From CAVQGF01 sp045807945 (lineage in GTDB: Bacteria > Acidobacteriota > Terriglobia > Terriglobales > Acidobacteriaceae): a stretch of 5,767 nucleotides of DNA. The stretch's first letter is position 1. Every line of letters begins with the position of its first letter. Under the pieces are notes generated by a model. It did no database searches and was not told the origin of the DNA. It was given only the letters and a program-made list of their open reading frames with translations. The stretch is from NCBI GenBank assembly GCA_045807945.1, contig JBJMGI010000088.1:1-5767 (forward strand), read 5' to 3'. The position numbers were made by a program, and so were the translations under genes. This document shows, piece by piece, positions 1 to 5,767 of this stretch.

Positions 1-1430
1 AGTCCGGTAGCGCGCGCCAGCGCAGCTTTCGCGAGGTTGTAGGCGTAGATGCTGGAGATAAGATCTTCGTCAGCGCCAGCAACCGCCTGCTCTGATTCCA
101 CTACTTCGAGGCTTCCAGCAACTCCGGCAGCAAAGCGGTCGCGGGCTTGCTGTAACTGTTGTCCTGCTAGCTGGACGGAGCTCTGCGCCACTTGGACCTG
201 CCGCGACGAGGCATCAAGATCGAGGAATGCCGTGCGGACTTCCTGGTCTATTTGTCCACGAAGGTTCTCGAGCTCAGCCTGACGCTGCGAGAGGACTGCG
301 TTCGCCTGCTGCACGTCAGCTTCGATCTTCCCGCCTTCAAAGATGGGCACCCGCAACGAGAGCGCGGCTGTGTACGTGGGATGCGTGGCCCCGGGATTTG
401 GGCCGATGGTGCCGTAGTCGCCATTGAAGCTCAGCCCGGGAAGCCTTTGGAACGAAGCGCCTGTGCGCGATTGCTCGGCAGCGTGGACCAATCGTTGCGA
501 CTGCTGGTAGTCGAAGCGGTTCTGATACGCGTCGGCGAGCGCCTTCTCGAGCGTCACATTAGGGACCTCGGGATTGGGCATGGGATCAGCGAATTCAAAC
601 TTCTGGCCGATGGGAAGTCCGATGGCGCGCGCAACCGTGAGTTTCTGCTTTGTGAAATCGTTCTCCACGGCGACGAGCCGCTGCTGGCGTGACTGCATGT
701 CCACCTGCGAGCGAAGAACGTCGATACCGGCGGCAACGCCGTTATTGCGAAGGTCCACGGTTTGCTTGTAGACCGTTTGCGCCGTGGCCAGCTGGGCCTG
801 CGCGTTCTTAACGCGCGCGTGGTTGGCGAGGCCTTCAAGATAAAGGTCGGCAACAACGAGGACCACAAGCTCGCGAGCATTCTGGTCTCCCAAATGCGCC
901 GCTTGGACTTCCTCGGTAGCGGCGCGGTAGTTCTTAAATAAATGAAGATCGAACGTGTCGGTGGTGGCGCCACGCGCGTCGAAGACGCTGAACGGACCAA
1001 TGATGCCCGAAGTGCCTGCCGGCGGCGGGAATCCGAATGCTGCGAGGTTGATCTTCTCTTCGGTTCCGCTCATTCGCGCGCCCACATGCGGCAGCATTTC
1101 GCTGAGGGTGCGAAGGCGCTCAGCGCGAGCGGAGCGGCTGGAGATGCCGCTTAACACCAGCCCCAGGTTGTAGCGAAGTCCGCGATCAATGGCTTCGCGG
1201 ATGGTGAGCTGCAAAGTCTCAGGAGTCGCGTGGCCGGTCGGAGTTCCCCCGAGAAACGGCGAATTCGAGGGAATCGGACTAGCGCCGTTTTGCGACGCAG
1301 TGGCCGCTGAGGAATCTTGGCGGAAGGTAGTAACCGGGGTTTGGCTGCCGGCCGGCAACGCTGCCGCAACAATGGTGGCGATCAGAATGAACTGTAAACA
1401 GCGATGAAACAGGCTTCTAAAATCGTGCAT
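1..1430 (-). CDS. TolC-family outer-membrane efflux protein, 3' end cut by window edge
   Basis: Translating the minus strand from the ATG at 1430-1428 gives an uninterrupted frame of 476 codons that runs off the window at position 1, so the C-terminus is missing. Residues 1-30 look like a Sec signal peptide: a basic start (MHDFRSLFHRC), a hydrophobic stretch (FILIATIVAAAL) and a likely cleavage after LPA near residue 27. Residues 31-72 are a Ser/Thr/Pro/Ala-rich linker. Two outer-membrane-efflux (OEP) repeats follow, roughly 74-270 and 295-476. They are rich in Ala/Gln heptad-like helices, with NNGVAAGIDVLRSQVD (229-244) in the first and the equivalent AAGVAGSLEVVESEQAV (434-450) in the second, as expected for the TolC coiled-coil barrel. 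Family knowledge says such proteins form the trimeric outer-membrane duct of RND, ABC or MFS efflux or type I secretion systems. The partner pump is not in the window. The start is supported by the signal peptide, although the Shine-Dalgarno is weak (GGCAGG, very close to ATG). The exported substrate is unknown. Confidence 0.93.
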   Translation of the reverse strand, partial: MHDFRSLFHRCLQFILIATIVAAALPAGSQTPVTTFRQDSSAATASQNGASPIPSNSPFLGGTPTGHATPETLQLTIREAIDRGLRYNLGLVLSGISSRSARAERLRTLSEMLPHVGARMSGTEEKINLAAFGFPPPAGTSGIIGPFSVFDARGATTDTFDLHLFKNYRAATEEVQAAHLGDQNARELVVLVVADLYLEGLANHARVKNAQAQLATAQTVYKQTVDLRNNGVAAGIDVLRSQVDMQSRQQRLVAVENDFTKQKLTVARAIGLPIGQKFEFADPMPNPEVPNVTLEKALADAYQNRFDYQQSQRLVHAAEQSRTGASFQRLPGLSFNGDYGTIGPNPGATHPTYTAALSLRVPIFEGGKIEADVQQANAVLSQRQAELENLRGQIDQEVRTAFLDLDASSRQVQVAQSSVQLAGQQLQQARDRFAAGVAGSLEVVESEQAVAGADEDLISSIYAYNLAKAALARATG

Positions 1431-1438
1431 AGGCCTGC

Positions 1439-1466
1439 CACTTGGATGGCGATTCGGCTCCAAGTG
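1439..1466 (-). promoter_or_regulatory. 8 bp perfect inverted repeat in the efflux-gene leader (candidate operator or 5' UTR hairpin)
   Basis: CACTTGGA (1439-1446) and TCCAAGTG (1459-1466) are exact reverse complements separated by 12 bp. The repeat ends 8 bp before the ATG of the TolC-family gene. On DNA it could be the binding site of a dimeric repressor such as a TetR- or MarR-type efflux regulator. In RNA it would form an 8 bp stem with a 12 nt loop close to the ribosome site, where no strong Shine-Dalgarno is seen. A TGTAAT hexamer at 1481-1476 (minus strand) could be a -10 element that would place transcription start just before the repeat, but I see no matching -35. The repeat itself is directly visible; its role is inference. 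Confidence 0.4.
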
Positions 1467-1510
1467 TTTACGACAATTACATTTGGAGGAATCCGCCGAG
1501 CTGCGTTCCA

Positions 1511-1532
1511 TGCCAGATAGATTCAGCTGGCA
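1511..1532. repeat. 6 bp inverted repeat beside an A7/T7 tract between aminotransferase and efflux genes
   Basis: TGCCAG (1511-1516) and CTGGCA (1527-1532) pair perfectly around a 10 nt loop, and seven A residues follow at 1534-1540 on the plus strand. Read in the direction of the genes (minus strand), the aminotransferase stop codon is followed after 3 nt by T7 and only then by the stem. This is the wrong order for a standard intrinsic terminator (stem, then T tract). It may still mark the end of the catabolic operon, for example as an mRNA 3'-end structure, or it may be chance. Confidence 0.25.
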
Positions 1533-1543
1533 CAAAAAAAGGT

Positions 1544-2854
1544 TCAGACACTGGCGGCGCTTGCGGTCATCTCGGTGACCGTCTCTAGCGATCGATCGAG
1601 GATCTTGCAGGCTTCATCCACATCGGCCTTTGCGATATTCAGCGGCGGAGACATGCGGATCACGTTGCCCAGCAGGCCGCCACGTCCGATAAGCAGGCCG
1701 CGATCGCGAGCCGCTTCGAGCATCATCCCAGTCTCGGCGGTCGCGGGCTCTTTCGTTTTGCGGTCCTTCACCAGTTCGAGCGCCTGCATCAGTCCCATGC
1801 CGCGGACGTCGCCGATCAGGTCGTGCTTCTCCTGCAATTCAAGCAAGCGCTCACGGAAGTAAGCGCCGACCACGTCCGCATTCGTGCGCAGATCGTCTTC
1901 TTCAATGATGTCTATGACGGCCTTCGCCGTGACGGAGGTGACAGGATTACCACCGAAGGTCGAGATGGTAAGACCCTGGAAGGAGTCGGCGAGTTCGGGC
2001 TTCGCCATGGTCAGTCCGATGGGGTGGCCGTTGCCGAGGCTCTTGGCCGCGGTGATGATGTCGGGCTCGACCTCCCAGTGCTCAATGCCGAACCATTTCT
2101 TGCCGGTTCGGCCCCATCCGGTCTGAACTTCGTCGGAGATGAAGTCGCCACCATACTGCTTGACGATGTTAAAGACCAATTTGAAGTATTCCTTCGGGGG
2201 CGTTACAAATCCAGCTACTCCTTGAATCGGCTCTGCAAGGATGCCAGCGATCTTACCGGAGGTAGACGTCTGGATGACAGCCTCGAGATCCTTGGCGCAT
2301 GCGATGTCACAGCTTGGATACTTGAGGCCTAGCGGGCACCGATAACAATAAGGATTCATGGTGTGCACGATCCCGACTTCGATCGTGCCGCGGCGCCAGG
2401 TGTTCATGCCGGTCATGCCGCGAGTGAGCGAGGAGCGTCCGGAATAGCCGTGGCGCAGGGCGACGATCTCGAAGTTGCCGGTGTGCATGCGCGCCGTTTG
2501 GACGGCGGTCTCGTTGGCCTCAGTTCCGCTGTTGGTAAAAAAGGATTTCTTGATCTTGCCGGGAGCGATGCTGGCGAGTTTTTCCGCAAGCGCGACCATC
2601 GGCTCGGTGGGGAAGCAGGTAGAAACGTGCTGGAGCTTATCCATCTGCGCCTTGGCTTTTTCCGTGATGCGCGGATTGCAATGGCCGAGGCCGACGGTGA
2701 CGATGCCCCCGAAGAAATCGAGATAGCGCTTCCCGTCAACGTCCCACAGGTACTGCATTTCGCCGCGCTCCATTGGGACCGGCTCGGAAAAATATGTGGA
2801 AACGCACGGGAAGATGAATTCTTTCTGTTTGCGGACGATCTCTTCACGCTTCAT
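1544..2854 (-). CDS. Class III PLP aminotransferase, AGXT2-like (beta-alanine / 3-aminoisobutyrate to pyruvate or glyoxylate type)
   Basis: This 436-residue protein is a cytoplasmic fold-type I PLP enzyme of normal family length. Visible motifs are the phosphate-binding NSGTEANE (108-115), HGYSGRS (135-141), AEPIQGV (207-213), the PLP-ring aspartate in DEVQTGWGR (D241), the Schiff-base lysine in ITAAKSLGNG (K271), TFGGNP (299-304) and the late arginine in VIRMSPPL (R400). The order and wording of these blocks recall AGXT2, which moves amino groups from 3-aminoisobutyrate, beta-alanine or alanine to pyruvate or glyoxylate. I infer a beta-alanine or 3-aminoisobutyrate substrate because mmsA lies 13 bp upstream and would consume the resulting semialdehyde. 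GABA, ornithine or taurine aminotransferase activity cannot be excluded. An unusual Cys cluster (C170, C173, C182, C186) sits mid-protein. The ATG at 2854 is chosen because it has a good ribosome site. An in-frame start at 2941 would add 29 low-complexity Ser/Lys-rich residues overlapping the mmsA end and is rejected. Confidence 0.92.
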   Translation of the reverse strand: MKREEIVRKQKEFIFPCVSTYFSEPVPMERGEMQYLWDVDGKRYLDFFGGIVTVGLGHCNPRITEKAKAQMDKLQHVSTCFPTEPMVALAEKLASIAPGKIKKSFFTNSGTEANETAVQTARMHTGNFEIVALRHGYSGRSSLTRGMTGMNTWRRGTIEVGIVHTMNPYCYRCPLGLKYPSCDIACAKDLEAVIQTSTSGKIAGILAEPIQGVAGFVTPPKEYFKLVFNIVKQYGGDFISDEVQTGWGRTGKKWFGIEHWEVEPDIITAAKSLGNGHPIGLTMAKPELADSFQGLTISTFGGNPVTSVTAKAVIDIIEEDDLRTNADVVGAYFRERLLELQEKHDLIGDVRGMGLMQALELVKDRKTKEPATAETGMMLEAARDRGLLIGRGGLLGNVIRMSPPLNIAKADVDEACKILDRSLETVTEMTASAASV

Positions 2855-2858
2855 GGGT

Positions 2859-2866
2859 TCACCTTT
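2859..2866 (-). promoter_or_regulatory. Ribosome binding site of the aminotransferase
   Basis: AAAGGTGA on the minus strand lies 4 nt before the ATG at 2854 (GGTG core 5 nt away). It falls between the mmsA stop codon (TAG, 2870-2868) and that ATG. It settles the start at 2854 and suggests that translation of the two genes is coupled. Confidence 0.7.
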
Positions 2867-2867
2867 G

Positions 2868-4343
2868 CTAGAACTTGCGCGACCACTCTTTGGGCCAGCG
2901 CTCGATGACGACTTTCTTTTCTGTGTAGAACTCGACGGCATCGCGTCCTTGGCCGTGCAGGACGCCGAGGAAGCTGTCTTTCCATCCGCTGAACGGGAAG
3001 TAGGCCATGGGGGCGGCGACTCCGATGTTCACGCCGATGTTCCCTGCCGGAGCTTCGTAGCGGAACTTACGCGCGGCGGCGCCGCTGGCTGTAAAGATGG
3101 AAGCAGCGTTGCCGTACGCGGAGGCAGAAAGGATTTTGATGGCTTCGTCGAGGGACTCGGCGGGTGTCACGCTGAGAACCGGGCCGAAGATCTCGGTTGC
3201 CGCGAGTTCGCTGGTTGTAGGAAGACCATCGAGAATCGTCGGCTTGACGAAATTGCCATTCGCGCCGCGCCCATCGAGCATGGGCTTCGCGCCTTCCGCG
3301 ATCCCTTTTGCGATCAGGCTCTCAACACGCTGCTTGCTGGCGTGATTGATGACGGGGCCCATCTGATTCGTCTCATCGATTCCCGGACCGGTCCTGATCT
3401 TCGCGGCGGCATTGGTAACGGAATCGCGGAAGGGCCGGTGCGCGTCCCCAACCGTGACTGCGACTGACACAGCGAGACAACGCTGGCCGGCGCATCCGAA
3501 TGCGCTGTCCACGATGACCTGGGTGGTGGAATCCATGTCAGCATCGGGCATTACGACGACGTGGTTCTTCGCGCCGCCCTGGCATTGCACGCGTTTACCG
3601 TGCTTCGCGCCTTCCGCATAGATGTACTTCGCAACCGGAGTCGAGCCAACGAAGCTGATCCCTCGCACTTGCGGATGCGCGAGCAGCGTGTCTACGGTCT
3701 GCTTGCCACCGTTAAGAAGGTTCAGTACACCGGGCGGAAGTTTAAGTTCTTCGATCAATCCGAAGAGCTTCTGCATGGTGAGCGGGACTTTTTCCGATGG
3801 CTTCAGAATGAACGTATTCCCGCAGGCGATCGCATACGGTAGGAACCAGAGCGGGATCATCGCCGGGAAATTGAATGGAGTAATGGCCGCAACCACGCCG
3901 AGCGGCTGACGGATCATGATCTCGTCGATCCCGCGGGCGACGTCTTCGAGGTTGAAGCCCTGCATCAGCGTCGGAATGCCGCAGGCGACTTCAACGTTCT
4001 CGATGCCGCGGCGCAGCTCAGCACGAGCCTCGGCGAGAGTCTTGCCATTTTCAAGCGTGATCTGGCGGGCGAGGCCTTCGAGATTGCGCTCGAGCAGGTC
4101 TTTCAGTTTGAACAGATATTGAATACGGTCTTCAGGCGGAGTGCGGCGCCATTCAGGAAAAGCTGCGGCTGCGGCGTCGATCACCGCTGTGGTTTCAGCG
4201 CATGAAGAGAGCGGAACTTCACCTAACACCTCGTCGGTGGCGGGATCGGCTATAGGAAGGAATTCGGAAGCTGTGGACGCGTGCCATGTACCGGCGTAGT
4301 AGTTGCCGAGCCGGGAGACACGCGTCGAAACGGAGACACCCAT
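2868..4343 (-). CDS. mmsA: CoA-acylating methylmalonate/malonate-semialdehyde dehydrogenase
   Basis: This 491-residue cytoplasmic enzyme of the ALDH superfamily oxidises methylmalonate semialdehyde to propionyl-CoA, or malonate semialdehyde to acetyl-CoA, with NAD+, CoA and loss of CO2. Visible features are TPFNFPAMIPLW (155-166, with oxyanion-hole N158), the NAD-binding ILKPSEKVP (179-187), FVGSTPVAKYIY (231-242), GGAKNHVVVMPDAD (256-269) and the nucleophile in FGCAGQRCL (C289, preceded by R288). The position of the usual ALDH general-base Glu appears to be Gln (Q255). Lack of that Glu is typical of the CoA-dependent MMSDH group and separates it from hydrolytic ALDHs such as the gene at 4409. 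Length and the C-terminal PFSGWKDSFLG block (450-460) fit MmsA/IolA. The ATG at 4343 has a GAGG ribosome site 6 nt upstream; a GTG at 4364 would add seven residues but lies inside a hairpin and has no better ribosome site. The aminotransferase follows after 13 bp, which implies a shared transcript and a shared pathway. IolA (inositol pathway) is the nearest alternative, but no iol gene is present. Confidence 0.95.
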   Translation of the reverse strand: MGVSVSTRVSRLGNYYAGTWHASTASEFLPIADPATDEVLGEVPLSSCAETTAVIDAAAAAFPEWRRTPPEDRIQYLFKLKDLLERNLEGLARQITLENGKTLAEARAELRRGIENVEVACGIPTLMQGFNLEDVARGIDEIMIRQPLGVVAAITPFNFPAMIPLWFLPYAIACGNTFILKPSEKVPLTMQKLFGLIEELKLPPGVLNLLNGGKQTVDTLLAHPQVRGISFVGSTPVAKYIYAEGAKHGKRVQCQGGAKNHVVVMPDADMDSTTQVIVDSAFGCAGQRCLAVSVAVTVGDAHRPFRDSVTNAAAKIRTGPGIDETNQMGPVINHASKQRVESLIAKGIAEGAKPMLDGRGANGNFVKPTILDGLPTTSELAATEIFGPVLSVTPAESLDEAIKILSASAYGNAASIFTASGAAARKFRYEAPAGNIGVNIGVAAPMAYFPFSGWKDSFLGVLHGQGRDAVEFYTEKKVVIERWPKEWSRKF

Positions 4344-4350
4344 GGTCTCC
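4332..4350 (-). promoter_or_regulatory. Possible hairpin enclosing the mmsA start codon
   Basis: On the mRNA strand GGAGAC (4350-4345) can pair perfectly with GUCUCC (4337-4332), which are codons 3-4 of mmsA. The 7 nt loop CAUGGGU contains the AUG, and part of the Shine-Dalgarno region falls in the stem. Such a structure could dampen initiation unless opened by an upstream ribosome. Six-base dyads arise often by chance, so function is unproven. Confidence 0.3.
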
Positions 4351-4353
4351 CTC
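4347..4353 (-). promoter_or_regulatory. Ribosome binding site of mmsA
   Basis: GAGGGAG on the minus strand lies just before the ATG at 4343. The GAGG core is 6 nt from the start codon, which is a normal spacing. It favours this ATG over the GTG at 4364. Confidence 0.6.
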
Positions 4354-4362
4354 AGATTCACC

Positions 4363-4377
4363 ACCCGCGATGCGGGT
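4363..4377. repeat. GC-rich intercistronic hairpin between the ALDH and mmsA
   Basis: ACCCGC (4363-4368) and GCGGGT (4372-4377) form a perfect 6 bp stem with a 3 nt loop in the 65 bp gap between the two dehydrogenase genes. On the plus strand the stem is followed by TTTT (the last stem T plus 4378-4380 give a short T run), so it resembles a weak terminator for antisense transcripts. In the direction of the genes it is preceded by AAA and followed by GGTGAATC, with no T tract. It could therefore protect or process the polycistronic mRNA rather than end it. A TAGAAT hexamer at 4402-4397 (minus strand) resembles a -10 box, but no good -35 accompanies it, so an internal promoter is only a weak possibility. 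Confidence 0.45.
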
Positions 4378-4408
4378 TTTAGATTTGAAATACCATTCTA
4401 CTCGACTG

Positions 4409-5767
4409 CTACTGCCGAAGGTTCATGGCGAGCAACCGAGGCTCGGTCATCTCTTCGATCGCATACTTCAAGCCTTCCCTGCCAAGCCCGGAATCTTTCA
4501 CGCCGCCGTATGGCATGTGGTCGATGCGGAATGTGGGAACGTCGCCGACGATCAGTCCACCGACCTCAAGTTCATCGTAGGCGCGGAAGATGAGACGCGC
4601 GTCATTGGTGAACAGCCCGGCTTGCAATCCGTAAGGCGAAGTGTTGATGCGCTTGAGCGCGTCGGCGAAATCTTCGTAAGGCTCGACCGTCTTCACCGGC
4701 GCGAACACTTCCTCGCAGTTCACTTTCATCTCCGGACGCGTGTTTGTCAGGATAGTGGGCTCGAGGACTGACCCTTTGCGTCCTCCACCAAGCAAGAGCT
4801 TGGCTCCGGCCGAAGCTGCTTCGTTGACCCACCTTGAAGCGCGCTCCGCGTCAGAGAGGCGGATCAGCGGACCGATGTCGGTCGCTTCGTCGAGCGGGTC
4901 TCCCGTCTTCAGTTTCTTGGTGCGCTCGATGAATTTTTGCAGGAAGCTATCGAACACGGGCTTATGGACCAGGATGCGCTGTACCGAGATGCAGCTTTGT
5001 CCCGCATAAGAAAAGCCGGCCACCGCGCAACGCTCGGCGGCGAAGTCGACATCGGCGTCACTATGAATCGCAACTGCCGCGTTGCCGCCGAGTTCGAGTA
5101 CGACCTTCTTTTTGCCAGCAGTCGATTTGAGCTTCCAGCCGACTGCGGAGCTGCCGGTGAAGCTGAGCATCTTGAGCCGATCGTCAGAGACGATGAGCGC
5201 TGCGTCTTCATTCGTCGTGGGAATCACGTTCAGCGCGCCTGCAGGCCAGCCTGCTTCGTGAATCAGTTCTGCGAGCAGAAATGCCGTGAGCGGGGTCTGC
5301 GGTGCCGGCTTCAGAACCACGGTGCAGCCGGCCGCCATCGCCGGCGCAAGTTTGTGCGCAACCAGGTTTACGGGGAAGTTGAATGGCGTAATCGCGGTAA
5401 TGGGACCGATAGGATAGCGGCGCACCATCGCCCAACGTCCAGTGGTGAACTCCTGCAGATCGAGCGGAAGATATTCTCCGCCGATGCGAGACGCTTCTTC
5501 GGCGGCAACGCTGAATGTAAATACGGCACGGTCCACTTCCGCACGCGCCGTCTTGATGGGCTTGCCGGCTTCGAGCGCGATGGTGTGCGCGAACTGCTCG
5601 CCCTTTTGTTGGATCTTGGCGGAGACGGCACGAAGAATCTCCTGCCGCTTGAATACCGGAAGCTTGCGCGTGATTTCAAAAGCACGGACACTGGCCGAGA
5701 TCGCAGCTTCGATCTGGCGAGGGCCAGCGAGCGTTACAACTCCGACCGTCGCCCCATCGTAGGGGGA
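4409..5767 (-). CDS. NAD(P)-dependent aldehyde dehydrogenase, ALDH21/y4uC-like, 5' end cut by window edge
   Basis: The frame is open from the window edge (5767) to TAG at 4411-4409 and gives 452 residues, probably lacking only about 15-30 N-terminal ones. It starts within the usual SPYDG segment near ALDH N-termini. Visible motifs (numbered from the first visible residue) are TPFNFPVN (127-134, oxyanion N130), VVLKPAPQTPL (150-160, cofactor-binding K153), FTGSSAVG (203-210), VLELGGN (general base E225), AGQSCISVQR (nucleophile C259), EEVFAP (352-357) and HMPYGGVKDSG (417-427). Both catalytic Glu and Cys are present, so it should release a free carboxylic acid, unlike MmsA next to it. The wording around AGQSCISVQR, EEVFAP and TFRIDHMPYGG recalls the ALDH21/y4uC group; plant ALDH21 has been linked to succinic semialdehyde, but related ALDHs use lactaldehyde or phosphonoacetaldehyde, so the substrate is open. 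A GTG at 5536 lies in frame but is internal: the 77 codons before it encode a normal ALDH N-terminal region. It is probably the first visible gene of the mmsA operon. Confidence 0.92.
   Translation of the reverse strand, partial: SPYDGATVGVVTLAGPRQIEAAISASVRAFEITRKLPVFKRQEILRAVSAKIQQKGEQFAHTIALEAGKPIKTARAEVDRAVFTFSVAAEEASRIGGEYLPLDLQEFTTGRWAMVRRYPIGPITAITPFNFPVNLVAHKLAPAMAAGCTVVLKPAPQTPLTAFLLAELIHEAGWPAGALNVIPTTNEDAALIVSDDRLKMLSFTGSSAVGWKLKSTAGKKKVVLELGGNAAVAIHSDADVDFAAERCAVAGFSYAGQSCISVQRILVHKPVFDSFLQKFIERTKKLKTGDPLDEATDIGPLIRLSDAERASRWVNEAASAGAKLLLGGGRKGSVLEPTILTNTRPEMKVNCEEVFAPVKTVEPYEDFADALKRINTSPYGLQAGLFTNDARLIFRAYDELEVGGLIVGDVPTFRIDHMPYGGVKDSGLGREGLKYAIEEMTEPRLLAMNLRQ

Noticed and set aside
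192..692. Plus-strand frame of 166 codons
   Set aside because: It lies opposite the TolC-family gene, whose minus-strand frame is continuous and has clear motifs. The plus-strand product shows no recognisable domain.
1823..2908. Plus-strand frames of 169 and 181 codons opposite the aminotransferase
   Set aside because: No motif or plausible protein composition is seen, and the minus-strand gene carries all PLP-enzyme motifs.
2855..2941. N-terminal extension of the aminotransferase to an ATG at 2941
   Set aside because: The extra 29 residues are low-complexity and overlap the end of mmsA out of frame. The ATG at 2854 has a good ribosome site.
2796..3467. Plus-strand frame of 223 codons
   Set aside because: It overlaps both mmsA and the aminotransferase antisense, crosses their junction and has no domain. 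Long antisense frames are expected in GC-rich coding DNA.
4344..4364. GTG start of mmsA at 4364
   Set aside because: It adds seven residues, lies in a hairpin stem, and the ATG at 4343 is better placed behind a GAGG site.
4363..4381. Plus-strand intrinsic terminator
   Set aside because: The stem is followed by only four T residues and no plus-strand gene precedes it, so it is listed as an intercistronic hairpin instead.
5534..5536. GTG at 5536 as the start of the upstream ALDH
   Set aside because: The 77 in-frame codons before it encode a normal ALDH N-terminal region (SPYDG, ALEAGKPI), so this GTG is an internal valine and the gene runs off the window.
1..5767. CRISPR array, tRNA/rRNA genes, insertion sequences, integrase or att sites
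   Set aside because: No repeated spacer-like units, cloverleaf or rRNA-like segments, transposase frames or terminal repeats were seen. Coding is nearly continuous.

Overview
The window reads as ordinary, densely coded chromosome from a moderately GC-rich Gram-negative bacterium. The style of the TolC-family protein, the aminotransferase and the aldehyde dehydrogenases recalls Acidobacteria, but that is an impression from protein sequence and not a database result. All four genes lie on the minus strand, so transcription runs from high to low coordinates. No tRNA, rRNA, CRISPR array, insertion sequence or integrase was found.

Layout in order of transcription. (1) 5767-4409: an NAD(P)-dependent aldehyde dehydrogenase resembling the ALDH21/y4uC group, with its N-terminus cut off by the window edge. 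(2) After 65 bp holding a GC-rich hairpin: mmsA, a CoA-acylating methylmalonate/malonate-semialdehyde dehydrogenase (4343-2868). (3) Only 13 bp further: a class III PLP aminotransferase of the AGXT2 (alanine-glyoxylate / beta-aminoisobutyrate-pyruvate) type (2854-1544). (4) After a 113 bp gap with two inverted repeats: a TolC-family outer-membrane efflux protein (1430 to beyond position 1), missing its C-terminus. Both edge genes have no stop or start inside the window, so they are partial because of the cut and not because they are broken.

Genes 2 and 3 make a coherent two-step path. The aminotransferase would turn beta-alanine or 3-aminoisobutyrate into malonate semialdehyde or methylmalonate semialdehyde, and MmsA would turn these into acetyl-CoA or propionyl-CoA plus CO2. 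This is the lower end of reductive uracil/thymine breakdown and also serves beta-alanine and valine catabolism. The first ALDH probably belongs to the same operon and oxidises an aldehyde to a free acid, but its substrate cannot be read from the sequence. The TolC-like gene looks like a separate unit with its own leader, which carries an 8 bp inverted repeat just before the start codon.

I do not see an undescribed system here. The points most worth a second look are a four-cysteine cluster in the aminotransferase, the inverted repeat before the efflux gene, and a hairpin that places the mmsA start codon in its loop.
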